From NCBI GenBank assembly GCA_963580455.1, contig OY756968.1, forward strand, positions 19,189,996 through 19,253,995: 64,000 bases of DNA. The letters run 5' to 3'. Source of the stretch: Euonymus europaeus (taxonomy: Eukaryota > Streptophyta > Magnoliopsida > Celastrales > Celastraceae). The notes under the pieces were generated by a model. It worked only from the letters and a program-made list of their open reading frames with translations, was not told where the DNA came from and did no database searches. Below are positions 1-11,443 of this stretch, in pieces (position 1 is the first letter of the stretch; each line of letters opens with the position of its first letter). The translations under genes were made by a program, and so were the position numbers.

Positions 1-1229
1 GTCAACCTGGTTGAGTCAACCCGATTGACTATGTTGACCTGATCCAAAGATTTAATTAAAATGAATTTTTGAAATAAAATTAAGATAAATATTTTAAATA
101 ATATTAATAGATATGAGTGTTATTATTAATTTCAGGAACAATATTTTACAGTTGAAATGATCAGATTTACAAAAGCGTACAAGTAAGTAATATTCAACTG
201 CTTTACGGAACCTTGTGATATGTGAATTTTATGTGATAATATCTGTATCAATTGTAATGTCTATTTAATTGTATATGATAATGGTTGTACTGATTGTGAT
301 GTTTTCATGAGACCGAATTTGCGATGATTTGGATATATGAGAATTGTGAACTGACATGTGATGAATTATGAATGTATTGTTTATGGTTACTACGCATGAG
401 GCATGACATTTGATGACATACATGACATGCACATTAATGCAAATTTTTTTACAAACCAGGTATTACTGCTACAGGGAGGGTGTACTGAAAAGATAAAAGT
501 TTATGAGTAATGTTAATTGAAAAGGAAAATAAAAGGAAAAGGAACAAAGGATACGAATGTTGACTGAAATGTGCTATATGGTAGAGCATTAGAAGAAAAT
601 TTCGACTGGTTGCTCTGTAGCAGTTTTATCTAGGTTAAGGGCCCATGTACTGAATAAAGGATTTAAACGGTTGACTGTTTTCTAATGATGATGTTCACGT
701 GTATTCATGCATAAGTATTATTTGCTGGGCCTTGGCTCACTATGTTCCGTAATGTAGGAAATGATGTTTCTACTGAATATACTGATTAGGCTGTTGATGG
801 TAGTGCCGTGGATCCACAGTGAGGATGCTCATGTAACAGAAGCAGTGAATTGGAGACTTGGATAAATGATTGTGAAATTTATGTTATGCGTGGTAGGTAG
901 AAGCTTTAGAGTTCTTTAGATAAGCAGTTATCTACATAATTAGATCAAGGGATAATTATTGTAGGTTTTATTTCGAATGTTTGATTGCTAGGTTGTGTTA
1001 GTGGTAAGGCTATATGTTATTCGGTATAATTAATAATAGACTATTAATTGAGATTGTTTATGTTGTTATTACTGTTGTTCGTTTATTATAATTTACGTTT
1101 AGGTATGAATTGTTAGAAGTTATCTTTATGTGTAATAACTAGGCTCAAAGTGTAGACAAGTGGGATAGTAAGAGTAGCGTTCTGGTCTACATGCTCGTGA
1201 ATCAGGGTTTCGCGGGTCGAGGCATTACA
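1..1229 (+). mobile_element. 3' part of a long gypsy-type LTR, cut by the window start
   Basis: The segment has no coding capacity and ends in gggtcgaggcattaca, the mirror of the tgtaatgcctcg-type LTR starts of plant Ty3/gypsy Tekay/Del elements. Around 724-790 there is a lineage-like stretch (ggccttggctcactatg, then a run leading to gaaatgatg), also seen in looser form in the LTR at 16660-19151. The 5' end lies outside the window, so neither a duplication nor a partner LTR can be tested. It could be a solo LTR or the 3' LTR of an element to the left. Confidence 0.5.
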
Positions 1230-1641
1230 CTATATATAGGTTTAACTTAACATGACACGGTGAGAGAGAATTTGTAAATTTATCCTCCAATTATTTTGCA
1301 TTATTTGGTTTTTGTTGTGCCTTGGAATGAAAAGAAAGTGCATGACCTTCGGCCAACTTGGTTTAAGTTATACATATATTCTCTATTCAAGATCAATTAT
1401 AATCTTATGTGTACAAGGATCTAGAGGACCTGCAAGATATACGCATACCTTATTCTCAAAATTGAAACTGTGATCTCTAAGTTGCACCCATGTAACTATA
1501 CTAATGGGTCATATATTTGCCTGTATTAATCATGAGACATAATTAAATTAATTTTTGGTGATAACACCACCCAGAAAATTGTGAACCAAACTTATATCTG
1601 CATAAGAATTCACGCAGTGTAGTAGAGTCGTAACATGAACA
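1230..1641. other. Non-coding stretch between the LTR and the resistance pseudogene
   Basis: AT-rich sequence with no recognisable reading frame, repeat or RNA gene. It may include what was once the promoter of the resistance gene that follows. Confidence 0.4.
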
Positions 1642-1923
1642 TTTTTTTGAATCAAATGGACTTAGAGATTGGGGCAAAGGAAACAAATATTCATGGCTTG
1701 CAAATTGAGCTAAAGTTTATTCCTAACGGCTTCTTCACAAGAATCTCCATGCACTGAAACAGAGTCGTAATAATGATGAAAATACAATTAGGGTAGTTGG
1801 GAAAGGAATGACATACGTGAGAGTAAGGCATACTGTTTTGAATCAAATAGGCTTGGAGTTTGGGGCAAAGGAATCAAATATTAATGGCTTGCAGATTGAG
1901 CAAAGTTGATTCCTAAAGGTTCT
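1642..1923 (+). repeat. Two diverged direct copies of a ~90-bp block
   Basis: Copy 1 (about 1642-1733) and copy 2 (about 1834-1923) share the order gaatcaaat, ggggcaaaggaa, caaatatt, atggcttgca, attgagc, attccta, at roughly 85% identity by eye. They are separated by about 100 bp and the second copy ends just before the resistance pseudogene. No terminal structure was found, so a local duplication is more likely than a transposon. Confidence 0.7.
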
Positions 1924-1956
1924 ATATAATAATCATCTAGTGAAATCAATTTTTCA

Positions 1957-3219
1957 TTGCCCATCTGTAACAAAGCTTCATTACCACTCAAATCCATTAT
2001 TTTCTCTCACCCCTTGCCAATTTTTCCAATCAATCTGTGTTTTATTTCCATCACGTCGATTGTTGTTGAATCATTACTCTCCGCTATTTTAGAAAATGTT
2101 TTGAAAAAGGTGGGTGCTCTTGTCCTCGAAGAAGTTTTGTCCCTCTTGGGACCTTAAAAGGCTTAAGGAAGACTTGTCCGCCATCAAGGCAGTGCTCCGG
2201 GATGCGGAGGAAAAACAAGCACAAGCAAATGAGATGAAGGTCTGACTCGAGAGACTTGAGAAATTTTGTTATGAAGCAGAGGATGTGTTTGATGAGTTGG
2301 AGTACGAGGGTTTCTGGAAGCAAGTGGTGAAACTATATGGAAGCACCAAAATGAAGGTATGTCAATTATTTTCATCCTTAACTCCACTTGTTATTCGATT
2401 TATGATTGGTCATAAGATTAAGGAGCTCCGAGAGAGTCTTGATGATATAGTAGATCAAAAGTCTAAGTTTCATCTCGCCGAGCTAGTTAGACCAGTAATG
2501 GAGCACAAGGTGAGAGAGATGGCTAACTCATTTGTGCATGTGTCTGAAGTTGTCGGAAGGGACGATGATAAGTAAAAAAATCACCGAGCTTATATTACGA
2601 GATGGGATTTTGGGTGTGATTCCTATAGTTGGTATATGAGGGATGGGGAAGACTACGTTTGCTAGGATGTTGTATAATGATGAAACAATTCATAAACATT
2701 TTAAGTTAAAAATTTGGTTGTGTTTCTGAAGATGGATTTGACAGGAAAAAAATCATGGTGAAGATGATGAACTTCTTCACTCGACAAAACCTCAGTGATT
2801 ATGAGTCAGAACGAATGCGAACTTTCATTCGAGATAAATTAAATGGTAAAAGATTTTTACTTGTCTTGGATGGTGTTTGGAGTCAAAATCATAGGGAGTG
2901 GGTTGGCGTAGTAGAATTGTTAAGGGAAGGCAGAAGTGGAAGCAAAGTTATTGTAACAACACGTAGTAATAAAGTAGCTGAAACTGTTTTTACAACTCCA
3001 CCATACAACTTACAACCTCTTCCCGATGAATATTGTCTATCCATGTTTAAGAAATTGACATTTAGAGAAGGAGAAGAGGATCATCATCAAAGCCTAGTAC
3101 AAATTGGGAATGATATTGTGCGAAAATGGAGAGGGGTTCCTTTGGCAATAAGGACGTTAGAAACCTTGCTCTATGCAAAGAGGAGTGAAAAATTGGCAGA
3201 GAATACTTCAAGTGTGTAA
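1957..3219 (+). pseudogene. Broken, truncated CC-NB-ARC (CNL/RGA-type) disease-resistance gene
   Basis: The coding trace lies in at least three frames. The coiled-coil start (SLLSAILENVLKKVGALVLE, 2068-2127) loses frame near 2150. It resumes as LKEDLSAIKAVLRDAEEKQA, has a TGA at 2243, and runs to 2575 through the EDVFDELEYE (EDVID-like) motif. After another shift the P-loop appears with a TGA inside it (2637-2639, then GMGKTT). From 2755 an open frame carries kinase-2 as LLVLDGVW (the usual second Asp is Gly), RNBS-B SKVIVTTRS, an RNBS-C-like CLSMFKKLTF and GVPLAI in place of GLPLA. The trace stops at 3219 with no MHD motif or leucine-rich repeats, whereas family members usually run to 900-1300 aa. 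An ACG at 2053 sits where the family start codon would be expected; that reading is inference. Intact relatives are intracellular immune receptors. This copy cannot encode one. Confidence 0.9.
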
Positions 3220-3689
3220 GTCGTTCTCTCTCGTTACAATGCTGGACGACTCTATAGAGTTATATAGAATTACACCAAGGATACCCTAGAACCACTATCA
3301 AATATGAACTATGACTATCAAACTCCCCTCATTTTCCACGAAATATCAAGTGAACGCCCCTTTGACCAGTAGCGATCGCCCTCGTAGCAATCGCTTTACT
3401 ACGAGTTTGAGAACACTCATTGTATCTAAAAAATAGTATATACATTTTTTATAACCATGTTTTGTAATTTAAATTTTTTGTATATTTATTCATCAATTTT
3501 GATATAAAAAGTGTCTGAGCATTGTCTCACATTACAAAAAAATTTACCAATAAGGCGTCATTTTATCATGTCTCTTTCGGAATCAAATTGAGTAAAGCCA
3601 ACTCTGCCTACATCAACATCGCATGAGTGGTTATTCAAAGAAGATGTTTTGACATAAGTTGATTCGAGCGACATAAATACAAGGTTGTT
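3220..3689. other. Non-coding stretch after the resistance pseudogene
   Basis: No LRR-coding trace follows the truncation point in any frame I could read. Part of this stretch, read on the minus strand, may be the body of the SINE-like element at 3690-3775, but its 3' end is not clear. Confidence 0.4.
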
Positions 3690-3775
3690 AGAACTTGAAG
3701 TTTGCTTTTGGTAGGGATTGAACTCAGGACCTCTCATAAGTTAAATACTCTAACCAACTAAGTTACTAGAATTTT
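3690..3775 (-). mobile_element. tRNA-derived SINE head (or tRNA-like relic)
   Basis: Read on the minus strand, the segment has an A-box-like taacttagttggttagagta followed 33 nt later by a B-box-like gagttcaatccctacc. The arrangement matches internal Pol III promoters of tRNA-derived SINEs. A real tRNA gene is unlikely because no CCA-proximal acceptor stem pairs up. The 3' body continues toward 3540 without a recognised tail, and no target-site duplication was found. Confidence 0.6.
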
Positions 3776-3893
3776 CTTATTTAAATTAACAGTACTTTAA
3801 TTGTATATATGGTATTTTTAAGAGTTAACTTAAAATTTAAAATATATATATGGTAGATAAACATTTAGATATATACTAAAATGTGTTAGTGTT

Positions 3894-3928
3894 TGTGTGT
3901 GTGTGTGCGCGCGTGTGTATATATATAT
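3894..3928. repeat. Compound (GT)n(GC)n(GT)n(AT)n microsatellite
   Basis: Uninterrupted alternating purine-pyrimidine dinucleotides, including a short gcgcgc core flanked by gt and at runs. Such tracts mutate in length and the gc core can adopt Z-DNA in principle. Confidence 0.9.
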
Positions 3929-5563
3929 CTATTAATTTATTATATTGAACCTGATTTGACCTTGGTTGAAACATTGAATAGTGAACCAAAGAATTTTTCA
4001 ATTCGATGATTGGTTTGATTTTCAAACCTTGCATAAATGTAAAACCCCACAATTGGAAAAATTTAAGCTTCAAATATAGACAAAAATTAAATCAAAATTT
4101 AATTAAAAATGGGATAAATTAAGCAAAACTTAATTATCCTAAAAATCGGTATTGATAACTATTCTCTTCCTTGGGAATACCTAACCATTTTGCTAAAGGC
4201 TTGCAAACTAAATTCTTAGAATTAGGAACAACTTCAAGATTGTCGAAGATAAAATCGGTTGTTCTTGGTTGCCGATGGTGACCATAGGTCAGGCTTTTCA
4301 TATCAATTCTCTCTCTACTTTTTAGGTAGATTGTAGAATCATTGATGAACGTTCCTTTTGATTCTCAGTTATGAACCAGTAATATCGTAGAGGGCTGAGA
4401 CTTGACGGAGACGATCGAAGTTACTATGTTCTCAATCCAATACGAGCAAGAAAATTTAAGTAACGAAGATACAACCTGAGAGTACCGTCAATCATCAGCA
4501 GGATGTAGAGGTAAGAATGACAGGGTGGTCGCCAAAACAGGCTACATATTATTGAATTCGCTCAGCATCTCTTCATGAAAGGATGTAATATCATCCCGAA
4601 TGTCTTAAAGCTTGAAAGTCTGGACAGTTGTAGAAGCAAAGACTGATGGACCTCCAATCCTTGTAAAATGATCATGGCTCGAGTCAACAGTAGTTGCTGT
4701 ATTCATATGCCCACAATTGAGATTCCATTGTATGACTAAGAAAAAAACCCTCAAATGGTATAAAATGACAATATCTGAAATATAAATTCCCTTAAAAAAA
4801 AGATGATTGATAATTAATTGTGGGGAATATAGTTGTCTTTTATCCTCGTCTACTCTCTTAGGTTTCTTACTAGAACTAGTCTCACCAAACTAATCCTCCA
4901 CAATCCCGTTAGCCGTAAAGATCGAGCTAAGGAATACAACACCAATATCAATCCACATGGATTAATACATTTTATATGAGGTATCCATGTACACATTGTG
5001 TAACTCTTGATTATGCCCTAGAGGAATCAAGTTCTTATTGAGAACCTTAGCAAGGAGTCGTATATAACGGTGCAAGTGTGCACGGTTTACAAAACTAAAC
5101 CCTTTGAAAATCTTTGCATGCAAGCCTCAGGCCATGGTGGTTGTACCTGGTTTAAAAGGTGTAGTAATCGATTTTCATCCGGGAATGATTCAAAGAATAA
5201 CAAAAAAAATAGGTTGAGAACAATTACTGAACAAATACACAACAATCATATGAAGGCCTCAGACCATAAAACAACATCGAAACCAGAACTCCTAGGGCCA
5301 TCTATCAGCATGCAATAATACCATAAAAGTTTCATACATATAACATGTTTTCATAGTTAAAAACAAAATGAACAATAGTATACCAGCTATCAAAATCTAA
5401 ATTTCTGTTTAAAACACTCAATTGCAATTTTTTTGCTATAGAAGGGCATGTCGTGTATCTTCAACTCTGAAAGTGAGACATCTGAAACAAGCATTTCGAT
5501 GAACTTTATACAAAACATCACACAATCTGACTTGTATATATATAGAAGACAATAGTAAGAAAT
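3929..5563. other. Non-coding stretch with no recognisable feature
   Basis: Only short, unconvincing open frames occur, the longest 82 codons at 5070-5318 with no recognisable motif. Given the Ulp1 fragment that follows, part of this may be decayed DNA-transposon sequence, but I see no terminal repeats. Confidence 0.35.
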
Positions 5564-5993
5564 TTACATACTAAGTGGTAAGTTGCTAAAATTTTCACAA
5601 TTTGTTAGAAAGCATACCCACCCATTATATTGTTGCGGATAACTATAAACTCTTTCAAATGTCCAGGTCTTGTCATAATTTTCATCAACATGACCTAGGA
5701 TCTTCGGCAGCATAATTTCTAAAGGTTTCATTCTTTTTGCAAATTCTTCTTTTCTAGGTGTGCGACAATAAAGAGTCAAAAACTCGAATTTTCATGCCTT
5801 TTATATCCAACTGAATGAGGACCCAATGATCACCACCAATGTTTGTAGGCAAGTAGACATAATCAAACATATTCCAAGGCTTGTTATTTCTTGACCCATC
5901 TACAAACCGTAAAATTGTGTCTTTATGATCCCAAACACTAGGGCCACCTTTCTTTTGGAATAATGAGTAGCGCTGCTCAATGTAAGCCTGCAT
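5564..5993 (-). pseudogene. Ulp1-type (C48) cysteine-protease domain fragment
   Basis: The minus-strand frame from 5993 reads through VYLPTNIGGDHWVLIQLDI and IRVFDSL, which hold the catalytic His (HW) and Asp region of Ulp1/SENP proteases. The frame breaks near 5757-5779. The next frame continues with QQYNGWVCFLTNC, where the oxyanion Gln and the nucleophile Cys remain but the usual D-C-G context reads V-C-F. In cells these proteases remove SUMO. In plants, isolated Ulp1 domains are very often carried by Mutator-like (Kaonashi-type) or CACTA transposons. With no upstream coding exons and a frameshift inside the core, a transposon relic is the best reading. Confidence 0.75.
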
Positions 5994-6047
5994 GAAAGGG
6001 ATCCCACATATAAACTTAAATTCGAGATCCCGCCTACTAGCAGCAAC

Positions 6048-6172
6048 ATTTGTATATATATAGGTATATGTATATGTACATATCTATATATATATATGTA
6101 TATGTATATGTATAAGTATATATATATATATATATGTATATGTATATCTATATATGTATTGTGTGTGTGTGT
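6048..6172. repeat. TA/TATG-rich microsatellite tract ending in (GT)n
   Basis: About 120 bp of alternating tatatg, tatatc and ta units, ending in tgtgtgtgtgtac. It abuts the Ulp1 fragment. Confidence 0.85.
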
Positions 6173-7250
6173 ACATGGGAGTTGTTGCCAAGAAGTCTAC
6201 ATGTGGGGACAAAGAGAAAATGATGGTTGAAGTTAAAGAGGAAATTAGTATTCCTTGTATTGGCTTATCGGGAAGTTAATGGTTTTATTAGCCAAGCTTT
6301 ACTGTGTGAATGAATTATTTAGTTAATCAGTAACACCACCCGTGACTCTACACCATTTCTGTGACTGTAATCATTCACTCGTGACTCTACATCTCTGCCC
6401 GTGACTCTGCAACTTCCTATATGATTCTTGGGTTTTTCTATAAAGGGAATGGAAGGAATTGATCTGGGGTGGAGAAAACATGGAAGAAGCCGTCATTACT
6501 GACATTCCATCGTTTAGCCACTTCGCTCTCATCATAACACTTCTACCTAGTCTACTCATTTTTTGCCTTCTCTCTCTTCTTGGTGGCCGCACTTCCCTAT
6601 TCTCACCATTTTTTTCCCTTTAGTAGCTGCACCTCTCGATTCACCATCACCTAATTCTCGTCACCTTATTCACTATCATCAAAAAATCTTCCTCTGTCTG
6701 GCATCACCAGCAGCTCCTATACCTGGAATCACCAAACCATCAAAGCCATAATCTCCTGCAATTTCTTTCTCCACCAATATATTCTCATCTACCCAATCTT
6801 CCCATCACTATAATTTCCCCCTGATTTCGGGTCGATTGTTTCAATTAAGGTGAGTTTATGTTATGATAAACTGGATTTATTTTCTTGAATCTAAACTGAT
6901 TTTTGTTGAGTACATGCATAGGCTTGTATATAATGCATGAGTTGTTAGTTTTATAGATAAATCTATGTATGTTTTGTATATGTGTTTGTTGGTTTTGCAT
7001 GTTGGAGATATTGAAGTTTCGTTGAGGTTTGGAGCAATTTAGTTTGGTGTAAAAGTAATTCAGTAAGAAGAAAAGGAAAAAAAATGTTGGGATGGGCTTG
7101 GTTAAACATGGGTAATAGGTTACAACATATTGGGCCTAGTTTCCATGGGCTAGATTAGTGTTGGTGATGGGCCAAATATGTTTAAATTGATATGGGCTAT
7201 TTAGTTTAAATTTTTATTAGACTGGGCACTAAATTACTTGATGGACTAAG
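6173..7250. other. Non-coding stretch with a short recurring cgtgactct motif
   Basis: Between 6341 and 6412 the motif (c)gtgactctac recurs four times in diverged form, including cccgtgactctacacc, ctcgtgactctacatc and cccgtgactctgcaac. A pyrimidine-rich stretch (6540-6830) is followed by a good donor-like site (aaggtgagtt, near 6848). No downstream exon could be joined to it, so no gene is called. Confidence 0.4.
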
Positions 7251-8687
7251 AGCACTCGCAGTAGCTTCTCCATCTCTATCCCTATGCTAACAGTTTACAT
7301 TACCACTTTTTAGGATAGGGAGTCAATTTCAGCTATACGCATTCAGCAGTGTCCCTAGATTGGTTCCCTAAATTTTACAACAACATTACAACTATGTTCT
7401 ACAAGCAAGTTTATGCCACCAATATGACCATTTCAGATCAAATTCAATTCAAACTCATAAATGCATAAACCATTAAACTAAGAGATAATCATAAACAATT
7501 AAACTCATAAATGCATAAACCATTAAACTCCCCACCCAAACAGAATACATTCCTCCCTCATAACCAATCAGAAAGTCCACTTTTATTGCTAGCAAGAGCA
7601 AACTCAAGCATAACTGAATCCAACAGTTAATCCGAGACTAGTCTCTATATTGTCTTTATGTGCCTCTATGTTTTGCTCTATAAACTCTGAAATGATCACA
7701 AAATAGCCATATATAGACACACGTCTGAATTAATGGCCCTATTATCTTCTAGGCTAGCAAACCAACATCTTTAAATCTAGCAGCAATAACCATGACAACA
7801 TGAACAACAACACTAGAAACTGCAGAACTATGAGAAAATGCGAAAATAGAAAAATTGCATACAATAGATAATCTCCAGCAACAACACTGAATCTTCAATA
7901 ACCAAATAGAAAGGGATCTCATGTCGTAAATATTAAGACCCAAAGCCAAACACAATATTCATAGGAACGTAATGTTTAATAATTACATTAACATTTGGAG
8001 CTTGTTGGAGATTACAAAAGTTAAGCCACACCCACTTAACAAATGCCAATCCACATCTCTCAGAAAAATGTCTATACTAAAAGACAAACTACTACTCTTA
8101 TACAGATCTAAATCCCAAACAAACTCTACCTTTGTCCATTACAATCAGGCCGTGTAAATGGCCAAAGAGAGAGTGTGGGTGTCCTTTAGTCCAGTTGCAG
8201 AGAGACATTTATTGTAACTTGAACCCTCTTCTGATTCTTTCTACTTGTGCTTATCCTTCCTTGTTTTCCTGCATAAAATGTTATTGCTCTACTTTCCTAA
8301 GAAATCCTAATTCCAGACACCAATTTTTTCAAGAAGTAAGAATTTTCATTGTAATAATACCATTATAGTCAACCCCATCCTTGGCAAATCAAACAACAAG
8401 TAACTCACAACGATATATGATACAGATATGATCGACAACAACAAAAATCCAGATTAAATACAAGGCTGGGAAAAGGAGATCGAGAGGGAGCTACGTGTTA
8501 GTAAATTAGGCAAAGAAAACAGATAGGGATCGGGCTTTCCAATTCCCTCAACTTGGGGAGTAAAACTAGAAATAAGGATTTGTATAAAGAGTCACATAGA
8601 GATAGGGATGCTGCTGGGTCAATATTTTTTTAGATAATATCTAAATCTAGGGATGGAGAGTCATATAGGGATACTGCTGATAATGCT
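7251..8687. mobile_element. Candidate non-autonomous TIR DNA transposon, ~1.4 kb
   Basis: The left end (agcactcgcagtag) and the reverse complement of the right end (agcattatcagcag) match at 10 of 14 positions. Both inner regions are rich in tccatctctatccctat-like sequence in inverse orientation. Flanks tggactaag (left) and tgctctaag (right) agree at 7 of 9, compatible with a decayed Mutator-type 9-bp duplication, although the right flank overlaps the neighbouring element. There is no transposase frame. Confidence 0.45.
7451..7529 (+). repeat. Two exact copies of a 29-bp block, 50 bp apart
   Basis: The block that starts aaactcataaatgcataaa and ends cattaaact occurs at 7451-7479 and again at 7501-7529, inside the candidate TIR element. 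The 21-bp spacer contains a partial third copy (ataaacaatt). Confidence 0.9.
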
Positions 8688-8692
8688 CTAAG

Positions 8693-8990
8693 AGCATCTC
8701 CAATGCAAGCCTCCCCAAATTTTTCAGTGCGGTCCCACCTCTATTACAGCAAAACACGACTCCTAATACAATCGTATCAATAAAACACATATTTCAATAT
8801 AATTTTTTTTCACTTTTCATTTACAAACACTTTAAATATCAAGCATCAACGTCATCTCTCTCATACTTTTTTTATCATTTTTTACGTTTTCATATCATTC
8901 TACACATCTTCTAATACAATTTTTTCTTATCACTCTCTCTACACACTCTAAAATTTACAGTGTCATTATCAAGTATCTCATTGCACTTGT
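8693..8990. mobile_element. Small MITE-like element abutting the previous one
   Basis: The left end (agcatctccaatgcaag) and the reverse complement of the right end (agaacaagtgcaatgagat) are imperfect inverted repeats. The agcatctccaatg-type end is common in plant MITEs. About 300 bp, non-coding. Duplication flanks are not clear, so the exact ends may be off by a few bases. Confidence 0.4.
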
Positions 8991-9099
8991 TCTAAATAAG
9001 AGGATTGGGCTCGAAGTAGTTGGTTTGATATTGTACTAACATCATTGGTGTTTTGTACATAATTTGTGTAATTGTGTATTAGGCTTTACAATTGATTCT

Positions 9100-9920
9100 T
9101 AGCAAACTTAATCCAAACAAATATCATAAGTTTGTATTTTTAGGGTTAATTTTTAAAACCATAAGTAAGTGTTTTTAGAATTAAATCGAGAGATATCAAA
9201 AGTTTGTCTAGAATAAATACACATAACATGTTGGACTAATTGATTTAATTATTGTCTTTGATTTAGTTAGTAGTAATATTGTGGTAAATTTTTGGAAATT
9301 ACCATATTATCTTAATAAAATAAATTATAGTTTTTATTTACATGTTTCTTGTATTGGTCATTATATAGTTTCGATCTAGTGAAAATTTCTTCTGAATCGA
9401 ATAATGTGGGATTTAGCCGTGATGATATTATTAGTATATCTTTTAATATTATTCTTATATATATATTCGACCCTTCAAATACAATAATTGATTCATTCAT
9501 ATGGCATGTATAATTTGGACATTTGTTATTCAAATTTTATAAAGGTGTATGTGAAGAGTTAATTTGCATGTACATTTGTTTCAATTATCATGCATAAGCT
9601 TTCTTATTTGAATCATGAGCTATATTGATTCTAGTTAGTTTTTGAAAAGTCAATAGCTGACATTCCCAAATTATACTCAAATGTCATAAGTAGATATTTC
9701 TAAAACTCAACTTATTCATCACCATAAGATAACAATTTTAAAAAAAGAAGAACCAAATTCAAAGAATATCATAAGTTGGTATTCTTAGGATTAAATATAT
9801 TCAAATACCAAAAGTTGGTACTTTTTAAATTCAAGGAATATCATAAATTGATATTTTTAGGAATGAATTTATTTATACCATAAAGTTAGTATTTTTAAAA
9901 TAATTGGTTTCTTGCAAAAT
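9100..9920 (+). repeat. Degenerate tandem array of a ~35-50-bp unit
   Basis: Units of the form aatatcataagttggtatttttaggatta, in variant spellings, recur at about 9121, 9160, 9200, 9685, 9760, 9800, 9838 and 9878. Between 9230 and 9680 the pattern is hard to follow. The LINE is inserted at the right end of this array. Some unit copies keep catalogue-like sub-blocks (ccataag, agttggta) while the spacers have drifted, which suggests an old array. Confidence 0.6.
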
Positions 9921-9938
9921 AACCATATCTTGTAAATA
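9921..9938 (+). repeat. 5' target-site duplication of the LINE
   Basis: aaccatatcttgtaaata is repeated exactly at 15592-15609, directly after the poly(A) tail. An 18-bp duplication is typical of L1 target-primed insertion. Its perfect identity argues for a fairly recent insertion. Confidence 0.9.
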
Positions 9939-10033
9939 TCAAATCATTATCTCACGCTCGGTGAGTTCTCTCCCTACCAAAAGTAGGTTTTCACCTTCCT
10001 AGTTTCTACTAAGGGAGTTCTTACCTCCAGCCT

Positions 10034-11443
10034 ATGGATTCCATGATCCACTCTCTGGAGAACATAGCACTTACGAACGAGGAGAATGAAGTTCTTGTGG
10101 TGGGAGCGGCACAGATTGAGGAAAATCTAGAAAGCTTTCCTAATAGTTTCATGGGGAAGCTCTTTTCACATAGATCGGTGAATAAGAATGCTTTTAAAGC
10201 AACTATGAAACGGGTGTGGGGGGTCTCAGATGCAGTTCGTATGATAGATGTGGGAGATAATCTTTTTCATTGTATTTTTCCTGATGAGTTTACAATGGTG
10301 AGAATACTAGAGGAGGGCCCTTGGTATTTCGATGGCCATTTGTTCGCGCTGAAGAAGTGGGAGATTGGCATGACGGCTACCAATGTTAGATTCGACTTTG
10401 TTCCGCTATGGGTGCAGATCCGGGGTTTACCACTAGTGTGTCACACTAATGCTGTTGCAGAATTAATAGGAAATACAATCGGGGTCTTTGTGCAACCAGA
10501 GAGGCGTGTGTCGCCTCATAATAGTGGCTCTTTCTTACGGATGAGGGTTCTTCTACCTCTGGATAAGCCATTACGGAGAGGCTGCCGTATCCAGACTCCA
10601 GATGGAAAACGTGTTTGGGCATCTCTATGTTATGAGCGGTTGTTTGATTTCTGTTTTTATTGTGGATTTATGGGACATTCCGCTCGTCGGTGTGTGAAGA
10701 AGTTCCAAGATCAGAAGAATATGAGTAGTGTTGCAGATCAATATGGGGCATGGATGCAGGCGGCTCGAGCTGGGGACAAAAGGCTTTCTTCCCACTTCAG
10801 CGAGGAGGAGCCAGTGGTGAATGATAGTTCTGATTTGGCGGCGGGGGCTAGAGGGCAGCAACCCTATTGTGCCGGGTCTGCTTCGGGGCGGGTTTCAGAG
10901 ACTGGGTCAAAAGCCCAAGATAAAGAAACCATGGCCCAATCTCAGCCTTCTGACCCACTATCTTCTAGGAAATCTTTGGCCCATGTTGATGGGACTATAG
11001 AAGTTCAGAGTAGTATGGCCCCTGGGCTGTATTCCATTAACACAAAAGATTTGAATGCTGAACATATTGAGATGTCGGGCCAGAGTGATTTGCCAATGGG
11101 ATTGGGGATGGGGAAGGAAATTTTGAAACCACGTTTAGAGGTCTTACCAGTGGATCATATGAATGTTGATGTGGGCACTTGCAAACCACCTGCTCGGAAA
11201 GTCAAAATGAAGGATAGAGCTCGACGTGTATCCAATTTGCCATCTCTAGCAGGTGATCTGCCTCTCAGTGGAAAAAAGAGACAGGGAGATGAAACTGATC
11301 TGCTTCACCCAATGATGGACAGTTCAGATGGCTTAATAAATTCCAAGCAAAAGAAGGCCCGTTTGGTGGATATTCCTGCAGCTTTCTTCAAAGAAGATAT
11401 ATCGGCGGTGGCTGAGTATGCTCAGTCACGCCGGGCCCAATGA
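10034..11443 (+). CDS. LINE ORF1: DUF4283-type RNA-binding protein with CCHC zinc knuckle
   Basis: 469 codons, uninterrupted. Residues about 35-180 form the DUF4283-like region usual for plant L1 ORF1 ([38 protein letters not shown]). They are followed by the knuckle [14 protein letters not shown] with C207, C210, H215 and C220. The rest is low-complexity and basic, including a Lys/Arg-rich patch ([10 protein letters not shown]). In L1 elements ORF1 protein coats the element RNA and helps carry it to the target. The ATG is the first after the 5' UTR. The stop overlaps the ORF2 start as ATGA (11440-11443), so ORF2 may be translated by termination-reinitiation. Confidence 0.92.
   Translation: MDSMIHSLENIALTNEENEVLVVGAAQIEENLESFPNSFMGKLFSHRSVNKNAFKATMKRVWGVSDAVRMIDVGDNLFHCIFPDEFTMVRILEEGPWYFDGHLFALKKWEIGMTATNVRFDFVPLWVQIRGLPLVCHTNAVAELIGNTIGVFVQPERRVSPHNSGSFLRMRVLLPLDKPLRRGCRIQTPDGKRVWASLCYERLFDFCFYCGFMGHSARRCVKKFQDQKNMSSVADQYGAWMQAARAGDKRLSSHFSEEEPVVNDSSDLAAGARGQQPYCAGSASGRVSETGSKAQDKETMAQSQPSDPLSSRKSLAHVDGTIEVQSSMAPGLYSINTKDLNAEHIEMSGQSDLPMGLGMGKEILKPRLEVLPVDHMNVDVGTCKPPARKVKMKDRARRVSNLPSLAGDLPLSGKKRQGDETDLLHPMMDSSDGLINSKQKKARLVDIPAAFFKEDISAVAEYAQSRRAQ

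Noticed and set aside
3301..3440. gcgatcgccctcgtagcaatcgc, apparent inverted repeat
   Set aside because: Arms are only 6-7 bp with mismatches, not distinguishable from chance.
6479..6623. Short plus-strand frame starting ATGGAAGAAGCC before a donor-like site at 6848
   Set aside because: Stops after 48 codons before the donor and no second exon could be joined.
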